From positions 3,348,001-3,412,000 of the forward strand of contig CP170191.1 in assembly GCA_042434945.1 (NCBI GenBank): 64,000 nucleotides of DNA, given 5' to 3'. The first letter of the stretch is position 1. The number at the start of each line of letters is the position of its first letter. Below, in pieces: positions 1 through 8,675 of the stretch. Both the position numbers and the translations under genes were made by a program. A model generated the notes under the pieces. The model had not been told where the DNA came from. It searched no databases and saw only the letters and a program-made list of their open reading frames with translations. Source of the DNA: Escherichia hormaechei_A. Lineage in GTDB: Bacteria; Pseudomonadota; Gammaproteobacteria; Enterobacterales; Enterobacteriaceae.

Positions 1-587
1 GAAAGCGGCTGGCCTTTTGCCATGCGGTCTTGTTTTCGCTGCCGGGCGTACCGGTCATGCGCTACGGGGATGAGATTGGCATGGGGGATGATTTGGATCT
101 GGAGGAGCGTTACGCCGTACGCACCCCGATGCAGTGGGCCGGATCGCAAGGCGGCGGTTTCTCAGATGCCGACCCGGAAACTTTTGTCGCCCCGATGATT
201 GACCACGGCCCGTACCGCTATCAAAAAATCAACGTGGCGGATTCGCTGTTGCACCGCAACTCACTCCTGCACTGCATTATCGATATCGCCAATACGCGCT
301 CGGAGTTCCCTGAGATCGGCGTCGCGCCGTTTCGTCTTATTAATATCGACAGCGATGCGGTACTGGGGATCTATTACGAAACCGACACGCGCAGCATTCT
401 GACCTTCGTTAACTTCAGCGATAAGCCCGTTAATTTTACCGCCAGAGGGATCCGGCATGCGACCTGGACCGCCTGCCTGGCGGACAAACGTTACGATGAC
501 GCGCTTGTGTGCGGCAAAACCGTCGCGCTTAACCTCAGCGGCTATGGCTACCGCTGGTTCTGGACCGATCGTACCGCACTGCGCTGA
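1..587 (+). CDS. GH13 alpha-amylase family enzyme, C-terminal part (trehalose synthase-like)
   Basis: Only the last ~195 codons are inside the window; the frame is open from base 3, so the gene is cut by the window edge and not truncated in nature as far as can be seen. The fragment contains MRYGDEIGMGDDL and RTPMQW, which are typical of trehalose synthase/maltosyl-type GH13 enzymes just after the catalytic domain, followed by a C-terminal beta domain ending in GYRWFW. The catalytic residues lie upstream and cannot be checked. Family knowledge suggests interconversion of maltose and trehalose, or alpha-glucan metabolism. It ends back to back with the convergent SDR gene, with no spacer. A different GH13 specificity is possible. 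Confidence 0.8.
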   Translation, partial: KRLAFCHAVLFSLPGVPVMRYGDEIGMGDDLDLEERYAVRTPMQWAGSQGGGFSDADPETFVAPMIDHGPYRYQKINVADSLLHRNSLLHCIIDIANTRSEFPEIGVAPFRLINIDSDAVLGIYYETDTRSILTFVNFSDKPVNFTARGIRHATWTACLADKRYDDALVCGKTVALNLSGYGYRWFWTDRTALR

Positions 588-1574
588 TTATCGTCTCCGC
601 GAGAGCAGCAGACGGGCCACGATCGCGCCCGTGACGGCAAGGGAGCCGAGCAGCACTTTCCCCGGCATGCCGGAGGTGACGCTGATAGCGCGCTCTTTTG
701 CTTCGTCGGTGAAGTGCCCGTGGATTTTATGCAGGTCGTTAACCGGCTGATCCAGATAGTCCTGACGGTCATCCGCATTTAACGTATCGGTCATCTGCCC
801 TTCCCAGGCCTTTTTAACCATCAGCCGATCCAGAAAGCCGGGGAAAAGAAATTGCCCGACAATCGACTGGACGGTGCTGCTGCCCACCCACAGTTCCCGC
901 ACCGGTTTCTGCGCCACCTTAAAAATAGCGCTGGCAGCTACTTCCGGCTGAAAAACGGGAGGAACCGGGCGCATCGCCCAGGCAAATTTATTCCTCGCCC
1001 ACTCGAACTGCGGCGTATTGAGGCCCGGCATCTGTACCATTGCGATCTGCACCCGGCTGTTTTCATGCATCAGTTCGGTGCGCACAGCATCGGTAAATCC
1101 GCGGATTGCGGCTTTCGCCCCGCAGTAGGCTGACTGCAAGGGAATGGAACGGTAGGCCAGCGCGGAGCCAACCTGAATAATCGTTCCGCGATCGCGTGGG
1201 GTCATTAACTCCAGCGCGGCGCGGGTGCCGTTAACATAGCCCAGATAGGTCACCTCGGTGACGCGGCGAAACTCCTCAGGCGACATGGTGCGAAACGGCG
1301 CCAGCATCCCGCCCATAGCGTTATTCACCCACACATCGATGGCCCCAAGCCGGTATTCAATCTCGTTAGCAGCATCGGTCACCGCCTTGCTGTCGGCCAC
1401 GTCGGCCTGAACGGCACGGGCGTTGATCCCAAAACGGCGCAACTCCTCTTCTGTGGAGCGCAGGCTCTGCTCGTCGCGGGCAATGATGCCCACATCGTAG
1501 CCCGCTTTGGCAAAGTGCAGCGCCGTGGCTTTCCCCACGCCCGCCGTACCGCCGGTAATAACGATCACAGCCAT
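588..1574 (-). CDS. SDR-family oxidoreductase with C-terminal membrane tail
   Basis: A 328-residue short-chain dehydrogenase. The N-terminal Rossmann motif GGTAGVGKATA and the catalytic YCGAKAA (YxxxK) are present; the usual NNAG appears as NNAMGG. It is about 75 residues longer than a minimal SDR. The extra C-terminus ends in a hydrophobic stretch followed by RRR, suggesting a membrane-anchored tail. It is first in line after the cinA-like, DUF421 and membrane-protein genes on the same strand, probably a co-transcribed stress set. The substrate cannot be inferred. Confidence 0.85.
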   Translation of the reverse strand: MAVIVITGGTAGVGKATALHFAKAGYDVGIIARDEQSLRSTEEELRRFGINARAVQADVADSKAVTDAANEIEYRLGAIDVWVNNAMGGMLAPFRTMSPEEFRRVTEVTYLGYVNGTRAALELMTPRDRGTIIQVGSALAYRSIPLQSAYCGAKAAIRGFTDAVRTELMHENSRVQIAMVQMPGLNTPQFEWARNKFAWAMRPVPPVFQPEVAASAIFKVAQKPVRELWVGSSTVQSIVGQFLFPGFLDRLMVKKAWEGQMTDTLNADDRQDYLDQPVNDLHKIHGHFTDEAKERAISVTSGMPGKVLLGSLAVTGAIVARLLLSRRR

Positions 1575-1590
1575 AGCCTTTCCCCTTGTT

Positions 1591-2109
1591 TCAGACGTTA
1601 TCCCAGCCGGAGAGTATTTCGATCAGTTCAGACAGGGAATAACGCACCGCTTTATCCACCACATCCTGACATTCACCGGAAAACAGCACGGTGCGGGTTT
1701 CCGTCTTTCCGCGAATATTCCAGCCGAAGCAGACCGTACCGGCTGCGGTGCCATCGTCGCCGCCTTCCGGTCCCGCATAGCCGCTGATGGCAAGGCCGAT
1801 ATCCGCCTCGGCAATTTCGCGAATTTTAGCGGCCATCTCGGTCACCGTTTGTTCACTGACGGCGGTGAAGCGCTTAATGGTTTCGTGCCGCACGCCGAGG
1901 ATCCGCTCCTTCGCCGCATCGCTGAACACCACCATGCCAACATCATAAAATTCCGCCGTGTTCTCTTCGGCACAAAGCGCAACAGCGAGATTGCCGCCGG
2001 TACAGGACTCTGCGGTGGTTAACCGCAAACCTCTGTCCGTAAGCTGAGTGGCGAGCTTTTTCGTCAGCTCGCTGATGGTGCTGTTGCTGTCGTGAATAAG
2101 GTTGCTCAT
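1591..2109 (-). CDS. CinA C-terminal family protein (PncC/YdeJ-like amidase)
   Basis: A 172-residue protein with the CinA C-terminal domain signature TTAESCTGG near the N-terminus and the later SGYAGPEGGDDG loop. Family members such as PncC deamidate nicotinamide mononucleotide in NAD recycling, while paralogues such as YdeJ have no proven activity. The active-site serine of TAESCTGG is present. It lies 16 bp upstream of the SDR gene and 11 bp downstream of the DUF421 gene, consistent with one operon. Being a stand-alone C-terminal domain, it lacks the N-terminal MoaB-like half of full CinA. Confidence 0.82.
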   Translation of the reverse strand: MSNLIHDSNSTISELTKKLATQLTDRGLRLTTAESCTGGNLAVALCAEENTAEFYDVGMVVFSDAAKERILGVRHETIKRFTAVSEQTVTEMAAKIREIAEADIGLAISGYAGPEGGDDGTAAGTVCFGWNIRGKTETRTVLFSGECQDVVDKAVRYSLSELIEILSGWDNV

Positions 2110-2120
2110 CGCATTGCCCC

Positions 2121-2567
2121 TTAATTTTCGTCAGGAATAATAGAAATATGACCATTACGCTCAAGAATAGCGTATTTAATCTCCTTCAATTCTGTAATAC
2201 CGTGATTCTGGCGGGCTGATACCAATATATCATCACAGGACACATCGACCTTTTTCAGTTTATCGGCAAGGGGAACACCGTTCTCCACCAATATCACCGG
2301 CGTGCCATCAAGAATATTCTCGACAGTGGAGAAATATTTTTTCAGCAGGCCAAAAATAATATCCACAACCACCAGCGTCGTTATTGTAATCATCGCGCCG
2401 GTGACAGAGAAATCTTCGCCAAGCAGCGCCTGTTGTGTCGCCTCACTGATAATTAAGAGCAAAATAAGGTCAAAACTGGTCATTTGTAGCAGGGCGCGTC
2501 GCCCGGCAACTTTAAACACGATGACCAGAAACAGGTAAATTGCCAGGGCACGAAAAACCATGTCCAT
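2121..2567 (-). CDS. DUF421 (YetF/YcaP-type) membrane protein
   Basis: A 148-residue protein. Two or three hydrophobic helices lie within the first ~85 residues, followed by a soluble segment with DGTPVILVENGVP and a basic/acidic C-terminus ending in IPDEN. This matches the DUF421 family (YetF, YcaP), whose biochemical role is not established. The next gene upstream, on the same strand with a 9-bp gap, encodes a single-pass membrane protein, and the two are likely partners. Confidence 0.8.
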   Translation of the reverse strand: MDMVFRALAIYLFLVIVFKVAGRRALLQMTSFDLILLLIISEATQQALLGEDFSVTGAMITITTLVVVDIIFGLLKKYFSTVENILDGTPVILVENGVPLADKLKKVDVSCDDILVSARQNHGITELKEIKYAILERNGHISIIPDEN

Positions 2568-2576
2568 ATTCGACTC

Positions 2577-3092
2577 CTAGGGGTAAATAAACTGCCAGAA
2601 ATGGATATCTGGCTCGTTGTTTACGCGGATGCTGTTTGTCCACTTCCCTGCTTTTGACGGCGTGATAAATAACAAAACGGTAAATTTATCGGTCTGTTGT
2701 AAACGATCGTAGACGAGAAACAGGGTATTCCCCCGGCTGTACATGCTGTCCGGCTGTGGCCAAACGCTGCCTGGCTCATACGCGTCGCTGCTTTCGCTGG
2801 TCATGCTGAGGGTATATTTCCCCTCAGACGTCACCGGAAACGTCAGTGCCATCCGCGATTCGGTCTGGCGGCGACCGAAGCGCTCATAGCTCAGGGTCAG
2901 GGAATTTGCTTCGTTTGTTTTCTCCACGTCGCTGACCGCGCCGCTGGAAAACAGGCCGGCTATCGCGGCCACGATAATAGCTAACAGCACAATAAAACCC
3001 ACCTGGCGAAATGCATACTCAAACGTCATTAAACGGCTACTCTCTTTTATCCCAGGCACTTTTTCATTTTTTGGTTCCATGGCTGTGGTCAC
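2577..3092 (-). CDS. Single-pass membrane protein of unknown function, partner of DUF421 protein
   Basis: Not recognised as a characterised family. The 171-residue product has a short cytoplasmic N-terminus, one strong transmembrane helix (VGFIVLLAIIVAAIAG, about residues 32-47), and a soluble extracytoplasmic domain rich in beta-prone segments ending in HFWQFIYP. The GTG at 3092 gives this length; an ATG at 3080 is an equally good start because neither has a strong ribosome site. It is the promoter-proximal gene of the minus-strand group that continues with DUF421, CinA and SDR genes. Confidence 0.7.
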   Translation of the reverse strand: MTTAMEPKNEKVPGIKESSRLMTFEYAFRQVGFIVLLAIIVAAIAGLFSSGAVSDVEKTNEANSLTLSYERFGRRQTESRMALTFPVTSEGKYTLSMTSESSDAYEPGSVWPQPDSMYSRGNTLFLVYDRLQQTDKFTVLLFITPSKAGKWTNSIRVNNEPDIHFWQFIYP

Positions 3093-3219
3093 CGTTTCGC
3101 TTAATTGCCGAAATTTTTGATTTTTCTGTGCAAATGCTTTTAAGACTTATCACATTTGCCACATAAAGGAATAGCAACAATACTTAATAAGTCAAGACAT
3201 CCAAAATGAAGGGTATCAG

Positions 3220-3609
3220 ATGAAATTATCAGTGATTTCAGCCTTGTTTATATTAATTATCCCTACTGCATGGGCAGATAATAACGGCGGGTTACAAAAG
3301 GGTGATGCGCCGCCACCGCCGCATGCGCTGGACAGCGGTTATCGTGGTACCGATGATGCGCGCATTATGACCATTACTCAGGCGAAAGAGATGCATGATG
3401 GTGCCTCTATTTCATTGCGCGGCAATCTTATTGATGGCAATGGCGATAAATACGTATTCCAGGATAAAACCGGGAAAATCGACGTTATTATCCCGAAAGC
3501 CGTATTTGACGACAGAACCGTGGAACCTGACAACATGATCAGTATTAGCGGCTCGCTCGATAAAAAATCATCCCCACCCGTAGTGCGGGTCAGCCACTTG
3601 CAAAAATAA
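3220..3609 (+). CDS. YgiW/YdeI-type BOF (OB-fold) periplasmic stress protein
   Basis: A 129-residue precursor: the signal peptide is about 19 residues ending TAWA, followed by a bacterial OB-fold (BOF) domain with the characteristic ARIMTITQAKEM start, SLRGNLID and ISGSLDKK strands. Relatives YgiW and YdeI (OmdA) are periplasmic proteins linked to peroxide, cadmium, acid and antimicrobial-peptide tolerance. The start is supported by an AAGGG seven bases upstream. It is divergent from the DUF421 group and 61 bp before the yghA-like gene, which may be co-expressed. Confidence 0.85.
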   Translation: MKLSVISALFILIIPTAWADNNGGLQKGDAPPPPHALDSGYRGTDDARIMTITQAKEMHDGASISLRGNLIDGNGDKYVFQDKTGKIDVIIPKAVFDDRTVEPDNMISISGSLDKKSSPPVVRVSHLQK

Positions 3610-3670
3610 TTCAGCGAAGCGTTAACGCTGTAACTATCCATCAAATCTCACCCCTAACAAGGAGTTAGCT

Positions 3671-4555
3671 ATGAGTGATAATGAACAACGTACGAACGCT
3701 TACCCAACGCCACCTTTCCCGGAGCAGCCCCAGACGCCACCGGGCCTGGCCTCAGAGATGGAACCCGTACCCGACCACGGCGAGAAGAGCTACAAAGGGC
3801 ATGGTCGTCTTGCCGGTAAGAAGGCGCTGATTACCGGGGGCGATTCCGGCATCGGACGCGCGGTAGCCATTGCCTATGCCCGCGAAGGGGCAGATGTCGC
3901 GATTAACTATTTGCCGGAAGAGGAAGAAGACGCAGCGGAAGTCATCGCCCTGATTAAAGCGGAAGGGCGGAATGCCGTCGCGCTTCCGGGCGATGTGCGG
4001 GACGAAACTTTTTGTCAGAATCTGGTGGAGCAGGCCGTCTCAAAACTGGGCGGGCTGGATATCCTGGTGAATAACGCAGGCCGCCAGCAGTACCGTGAGT
4101 CGCTGGAAGAACTGACCACGGAAGATTTTGACGCGACCTTTAAGACCAACGTCTATGCGCCTTTCTGGATCACAAAGGCGGCATTGCGCCATATGAAAGC
4201 CCCTGCTTCCATCATTAACACCTCCTCCGTTCAGGCGGTTAAACCGAGCGCCGTACTGCTTGACTATGCGCAGACCAAAGCCTGTCTCGCGGTGTTCACC
4301 AAAGCGCTGGCGAAACAGCTGGGACCGAAGGGGATCCGCGTGAACGCGGTAGCGCCGGGACCTTACTGGACCGTGCTTCAGCCCAGCGGTGGGCAGCCAC
4401 AGGAAAAAGTGAAACATTTTGGCGAGAGTACCCCTCTGGGACGCCCGGGACAGCCCGTGGAGATCGCACCGCTGTATGTCACCCTGGCCTCGGATGAGTG
4501 TTCATACACCTCCGGGCAGGTGTGGTGTTCAGACGGCGGGGATGGCGTCATCTAG
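3671..4555 (+). CDS. yghA: YghA-like SDR oxidoreductase
   Basis: A 294-residue SDR with the long N-terminal extension (~45 residues, proline-rich) seen in YghA/GsiB-type general stress SDRs. TGGDSGIGRAVA (nucleotide binding), NNAG and the catalytic YAQTK are all present. A clean AAGGAG ribosome site precedes the ATG. Family members use NADP(H) on aldehydes or unknown substrates and are often RpoS-dependent. Its position beside a BOF gene and near a trehalose-type enzyme supports a stress role, by inference. The exact substrate is unknown. Confidence 0.85.
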   Translation: MSDNEQRTNAYPTPPFPEQPQTPPGLASEMEPVPDHGEKSYKGHGRLAGKKALITGGDSGIGRAVAIAYAREGADVAINYLPEEEEDAAEVIALIKAEGRNAVALPGDVRDETFCQNLVEQAVSKLGGLDILVNNAGRQQYRESLEELTTEDFDATFKTNVYAPFWITKAALRHMKAPASIINTSSVQAVKPSAVLLDYAQTKACLAVFTKALAKQLGPKGIRVNAVAPGPYWTVLQPSGGQPQEKVKHFGESTPLGRPGQPVEIAPLYVTLASDECSYTSGQVWCSDGGDGVI

Positions 4556-4574
4556 CGCTCAAGGCGCGCAGAGT

Positions 4575-4606
4575 GTAGGCCGGGTAAGGCGAAGCCGCCA
4601 CCCGGC
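4575..4606. repeat. REP-like palindrome
   Basis: GCCGGGTAAGGCGAAGCCGCCACCCGGC forms a hairpin of the enterobacterial REP/PU type. It lies between the yghA-like gene and the downstream terminator, and similar units recur at least seven more times in this window. Confidence 0.8.
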
Positions 4607-4627
4607 AAATTGTTGCAGGCGAATGCT

Positions 4628-4653
4628 AAAGGGCTGCGAAAGCAGCCCTTTTT
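4628..4653. terminator. Rho-independent terminator
   Basis: AAAGGGCTGCGAAAGCAGCCCTTTTT forms a perfect GGGCTGC/GCAGCCC stem followed by Ts. It sits between the convergent yghA-like and yjcS genes and can serve both strands because As precede it. Confidence 0.85.
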
Positions 4654-4657
4654 ACGT

Positions 4658-6640
4658 TTAAGGGGTGACGACAGGAAACCAGAAGCTGAAGCTCTCCATG
4701 CAGCGCAGCATTTCGTTTACCTTCGCGGCATTGCCGACGATCGTCACCTCTCCTGCCTGTTGCGCCTTTTTCAACGTGGTCTCTTTGAGGATGATTTTAT
4801 TCAGCGTTTCGCGGCTGAGCGTGATGGTTGCATCCGGATCTTCTGCCTGAGCGTTGGCGATATGGTTCAGCACGCCATTCTCCAGCTCCAGCTTGTACCT
4901 GCCGCCCTCGCGACCCAGATCAACGTTAAAAATCCCTCTGGCATTCGCAGCTCTGACGCCGTTAAGGTGAACGCCGAAGTAGTCAAAAATCATCTCAGTC
5001 GACATGGCACGAACCGCATCCGGGCTGGCGGTATTGGGCGTCGGCATCCTCTTCACCCCGTTACGCAACTCCTGCGCACCGGTGAGGTAGGCGTTACGCC
5101 AGGGTCCTGACTCGGCCTGGTATCCCAGCTGTTCAACCGCGTCCGCTTCCAGTTCGCGCGCCGCCTTATTATTTGGATCGGCAAAAACGACTTTATTCAT
5201 CACCTGCGCCACCCAGCGGTAATTTCCCCGGGCATAATCAACCCGGGCTTTTTCAAGGATCGCGCGGGCTCCGCCCATGTAATCGACATATTTTTTCGCT
5301 GCCTCGACCGGAGGCAGTTCATTGAGCGTCGCCGGATTTCCGTCGAACCAGCCAAGATAGTAGACATAGGTGGCTTTGACATTGTTGCTTACCGAGCCGT
5401 AATAGCCACGGCCTGCCCAGGATTTTGCCAGCCCGTAAGGCAGGGCGAAATTAGCGGCTATCTCATCCCTCGTCAGCCCTTTATTCGCCAGCCTCAGCGT
5501 CTGGTCGTTGATATAGCGGTAGATATCACGCTGGCTTTTCATCAGCTTCACCACTTTCTTATTACCCCATGTGGGCCAGTGGTGCTGCGCGATAATAATT
5601 TCCGCTTTATCCCCCCAACGATCGAGGGCGTTATTGATGTATTTTGACCATGCCAGCGGATCGTGTATTTTCGCCCCGCGCAGCGAGTAAGTATTGTGCA
5701 GAGTGTGAGTGACGTTCTCTGCTGCTTCAATCAGCTTTTTCTCTTCCACATACCAGAGCATTTCAGACGGCGCTTCCGACCCCGGCGCCAGCATAAAATC
5801 ATAGGTGAGACCGTCGATGATCTCTTTCTGCCCGTCTTCGGTAATGGCGTGAGTGGGCGCGATAAGCGTGACCGTCCCGGCTGAGGTGGTCGTCCCCATA
5901 CCCGCCCCTACCTGACCTTTTACATTGGCCTTTAACAGGTTTCCGTAGATATAACTGGCACGGCGGCTCATGGCATTTCCGGCCATGATATTTTCCGATA
6001 CCGCCTCTTCCATAAAACCTGCTGGAGCATAGACTTTCACTTTGCCGGTTATCACTCCCGCTTCATCGACTACGCCACGCACGCCGCCATAATGATCGAC
6101 ATGACTATGGGTATAAATAACGGCAACAACCGGGCGTTTGCCACGATGTTGAACGTAAAGATCCATGCCCGCTTTGGCCGTTTCCGCAGACACCAGCGGA
6201 TCGATAACCGTGATCCCCTCTTTGCCCTCTATAATCGTCATATTCGACAGATCGAGGTTACGGATCTGGTAGACGCCTTCCGTGACCTCAAACAGACCGC
6301 CAATATTATTCAGCTGCGCCTGACGCCACAGGCTCGGGTTGACGGTATCCGGCGCTTTTTGCCCTTCTTTGATAAAAGCGTATTTCTGGGGGTTCCAGAT
6401 AACGGCGCCTTTTTCGCCTTTAATCACCGCGGGTGGCAGCGGGGCAATAAAGCCTTTGTGCGCATTTCGGAAATCCGTCTTATCAAAGAAGGGCAGTTGA
6501 CCATAAAGTGCATCATTCATCTCTTTCGTATGGACAGTGGCTCCCTTCCCTTCCTTTTGTGCCAGGACTGGCAATGAGGTCAACGACACTAATAGCAGAC
6601 CAGCAACGGCTATCGCACTAACGAGAGTTTTAAATTTCAT
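4658..6640 (-). CDS. yjcS: YjcS-type alkyl sulfatase (metallo-beta-lactamase fold, SDS hydrolase family)
   Basis: A 660-residue secreted enzyme; the start at 6640 gives a good signal peptide (MKFKTLVSAIAVAG...VLA) and is preceded by AGGAAG. The metal-binding motif THSHVDHYGG (residues ~170-180) is intact, followed by the dimerisation domain and a C-terminal SCP2-like domain. Family members such as SdsA1 and E. coli YjcS hydrolyse primary alkyl sulfates like SDS in the periplasm to alcohol and sulfate. It is a single-gene unit between terminators. The 661-residue E. coli YjcS matches in length. Confidence 0.88.
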   Translation of the reverse strand: MKFKTLVSAIAVAGLLLVSLTSLPVLAQKEGKGATVHTKEMNDALYGQLPFFDKTDFRNAHKGFIAPLPPAVIKGEKGAVIWNPQKYAFIKEGQKAPDTVNPSLWRQAQLNNIGGLFEVTEGVYQIRNLDLSNMTIIEGKEGITVIDPLVSAETAKAGMDLYVQHRGKRPVVAVIYTHSHVDHYGGVRGVVDEAGVITGKVKVYAPAGFMEEAVSENIMAGNAMSRRASYIYGNLLKANVKGQVGAGMGTTTSAGTVTLIAPTHAITEDGQKEIIDGLTYDFMLAPGSEAPSEMLWYVEEKKLIEAAENVTHTLHNTYSLRGAKIHDPLAWSKYINNALDRWGDKAEIIIAQHHWPTWGNKKVVKLMKSQRDIYRYINDQTLRLANKGLTRDEIAANFALPYGLAKSWAGRGYYGSVSNNVKATYVYYLGWFDGNPATLNELPPVEAAKKYVDYMGGARAILEKARVDYARGNYRWVAQVMNKVVFADPNNKAARELEADAVEQLGYQAESGPWRNAYLTGAQELRNGVKRMPTPNTASPDAVRAMSTEMIFDYFGVHLNGVRAANARGIFNVDLGREGGRYKLELENGVLNHIANAQAEDPDATITLSRETLNKIILKETTLKKAQQAGEVTIVGNAAKVNEMLRCMESFSFWFPVVTP

Positions 6641-6811
6641 ACTTCCTCGAGGAGTTATATTCACGCTGGCGGTACATGGGGGGAAAGGAGGCTATCACCA
6701 GGCTTATCTTTAACCTATGGAAATAACGTTTATAAATAAATTAGTTTATTCTTTCGTCGCTGCGTCCTTAAGGGATAATGCTGAGTCCAGTTATTTCCCC
6801 GGAGTGATTCG

Positions 6812-7210
6812 ATGAAGAGCCTGCCGTTCTTTTTCGCTGTATTAACCCTCAGCACATTAACAGCCTGTAGTTCTCCCCAACCAGACAATGTTGAAAAAAT
6901 TAATCATCTGCAAATTCCACTGGTGTTGCCGGGGGAAAAACCGCCGCAGGCACAGATATCGCATATCGCGTCTCTTTATCAGGAAAATAAACAGCAGATC
7001 GAGACCTTAACGCGCAGCGTAAAATCTCAGTATCTACAGGACACCACCGCAAAAGAAATTTTTGTTGCGGACAGTGCCGTTCAACGCGTCTATGCCTCGC
7101 TGACCAAACTGGAACAGTTAGATATGGTTAATCAGCAATACCTGAAAGATAATAATGTCACGGGCCTGCAAAATATTCATATCATTCTTGAACCGTTATT
7201 TACCAGCTGA
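6812..7210 (+). CDS. Small lipoprotein of unknown function
   Basis: A 132-residue protein with a lipoprotein signal peptide (MKSLPFFFAV...STLTAC), acylated cysteine at residue 19, then a mostly helical domain containing EKPPQAQISHIASLYQENKQQ. Ser-Ser after the cysteine fits outer-membrane sorting. A GGAGTG site precedes the ATG. It is monocistronic, flanked by yjcS upstream (divergent) and a terminator downstream. No family was recognised. Confidence 0.75.
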   Translation: MKSLPFFFAVLTLSTLTACSSPQPDNVEKINHLQIPLVLPGEKPPQAQISHIASLYQENKQQIETLTRSVKSQYLQDTTAKEIFVADSAVQRVYASLTKLEQLDMVNQQYLKDNNVTGLQNIHIILEPLFTS

Positions 7211-7218
7211 AAACGAAA

Positions 7219-7248
7219 AACCCGGCAATATAAGCAGCCGGGTTTTTT
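7219..7248. terminator. Bidirectional Rho-independent terminator
   Basis: AAAAACCCGGC...GCCGGGTTTTTT gives a strong GC stem with A and T runs on the two sides. It lies between the converging lipoprotein gene and the OmpA-like gene. Confidence 0.9.
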
Positions 7249-7270
7249 ATTAATGGGCATATCACGGGCA

Positions 7271-7882
7271 TCAGTCGTACTGACCAAAGCGATAGCTAAG
7301 CCCTGCGGTGACGGAACTCAGGTCGCTGCTCACGCCGATCTGGTTAACATTGCCCACGTTGCTTACCCACTGATACTCCAGGCGGCCCGCCCAGTTTTTA
7401 TTGAAAGCGTATTCAGTACCCACGGCTGCAAGCGGGCGCACACCGGTTTCAAAACGATTGTGACCACTTACATCGGATTCAGCGCGATAGCCCATTGCGC
7501 CGGCACGGCCGTAAATATCCCAGTCACTGGTCAGGGCATAACTGGCCTTCAGAGACATTTGCAGCCCCTGCGTCTTCATTTGCGCCCCGGCGCCATGCTG
7601 ACCTTTAATCTGCATGTTGCCTAAATAATCATAACCACCTTCTACCGCAAGCCATGGGGTAATCTGATAACCCGTATAAACACCCCCGCCGACATTATCA
7701 TGGTTAAAATCGAAGTGATCGGAATGTGTGTTCTCAAACGCTTTTGAACCCATATTGGTATCAAAATAGTGAGACCAGCCGAATTTAGCCCCGCTATACC
7801 AGGTGCCCGCATCAGCGGCGGCGAACGCGGAAGTGGCGGTAAATGCATTAGCCATAATCAATGCGATAACTGTCTTTTTCAT
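7271..7882 (-). CDS. OmpA-like eight-stranded beta-barrel protein (barrel only)
   Basis: A 203-residue precursor with a signal peptide (MKKTVIALIMANAF..SAFA) and the OmpA N-terminal signature GTWYSGAKFGWSHYFDT. It ends with VTAGLSYRFGQ, typical of a final outer-membrane strand. OmpA itself is ~346 residues, and here the periplasmic peptidoglycan-binding domain is absent by gene design, since the stop follows the barrel directly. The likely role is a small outer-membrane barrel such as an adhesin or stability factor, by inference. The upstream region is AT rich. Confidence 0.82.
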   Translation of the reverse strand: MKKTVIALIMANAFTATSAFAAADAGTWYSGAKFGWSHYFDTNMGSKAFENTHSDHFDFNHDNVGGGVYTGYQITPWLAVEGGYDYLGNMQIKGQHGAGAQMKTQGLQMSLKASYALTSDWDIYGRAGAMGYRAESDVSGHNRFETGVRPLAAVGTEYAFNKNWAGRLEYQWVSNVGNVNQIGVSSDLSSVTAGLSYRFGQYD

Positions 7883-7982
7883 AAATATACCGTTTACTTG
7901 ATAATGTTAAATCTGAGAAAGCAAACGATATAGAAAATTAACGGTAGCGTTAATTGCATTTCTGTTTAATTTTAAACTTCCG

Positions 7983-8612
7983 CTAGAATGACTCGGGTAA
8001 ATGTCTGACCTCAAGCAGATATCCACCGCGCTTAAAGGCGATATATTCCCCCTGCTTAAGGGCAGATAATACATTGAGTATACTGCTGCGAGAGAGCAGC
8101 GTACGATCCTGGATATATTCCAGAATCGTGGTACGCAAACGCGTCTCTTCCGGGAGCAAAATCATTTCCTGAAGGTGGTTACGAATAACGGAATAGGTAC
8201 GCTGCTGGAGTACCTGGGCATCACGGAATATTAAATAGGCCGTATGGTATGAGAGCAGCGCGGCGACATCCTCCCAGACGCCCTCGGCACGAAACAACTC
8301 AGCCGCCTTGTCCGCATCGAGACGTAAAATAGTCGACTCTCTTTCAGCACGGAGAAGGTGCCCCTGCGTAGGCTGGATCATCTCTGCAATACCAAACAAA
8401 TGCGGCTCGTAAACGGTCACTACCACCAGTCCATCCGAAGCCCGCAGCAGGGACAGCTCTCCTTCCAGAAAGAGGTACATCTGCTGTTTCCCCTTCCGTA
8501 ACCAGGTGAGTCGCTTACGCGGAACAACGTGCACTTTCTCCGCTATCGGCTCAAGGATGGCGGTCAGTCTTTCGATGGATTTTTCGGGTCGAACAGGCGG
8601 TAAAATATGCAT
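7983..8612 (-). CDS. IprA-family winged-helix/cyclic-nucleotide-fold regulator
   Basis: A 209-residue protein with a Crp-like N-terminal effector-fold half (MYLFLEGELSLLRASDG, LFGIAEMIQ) and a C-terminal helix-turn-helix (LSRSSILNVLSALKQGEYI), as in the IprA/YaiV group; IprA is described as an inhibitor of peroxide resistance. The start at 8612 is chosen because AGAAGG lies seven bases upstream; an in-frame ATG at 8630 lacks such a site. It stands alone, with a FadL-type channel gene upstream on the same strand, and may regulate neighbours (inference). Confidence 0.75.
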   Translation of the reverse strand: MHILPPVRPEKSIERLTAILEPIAEKVHVVPRKRLTWLRKGKQQMYLFLEGELSLLRASDGLVVVTVYEPHLFGIAEMIQPTQGHLLRAERESTILRLDADKAAELFRAEGVWEDVAALLSYHTAYLIFRDAQVLQQRTYSVIRNHLQEMILLPEETRLRTTILEYIQDRTLLSRSSILNVLSALKQGEYIAFKRGGYLLEVRHLPESF

Positions 8613-8675
8613 GGTACAACCTTCTGACATTCAATATCTGCCATTATAGACCATATATTTTAAGCGGTTAGCCGA

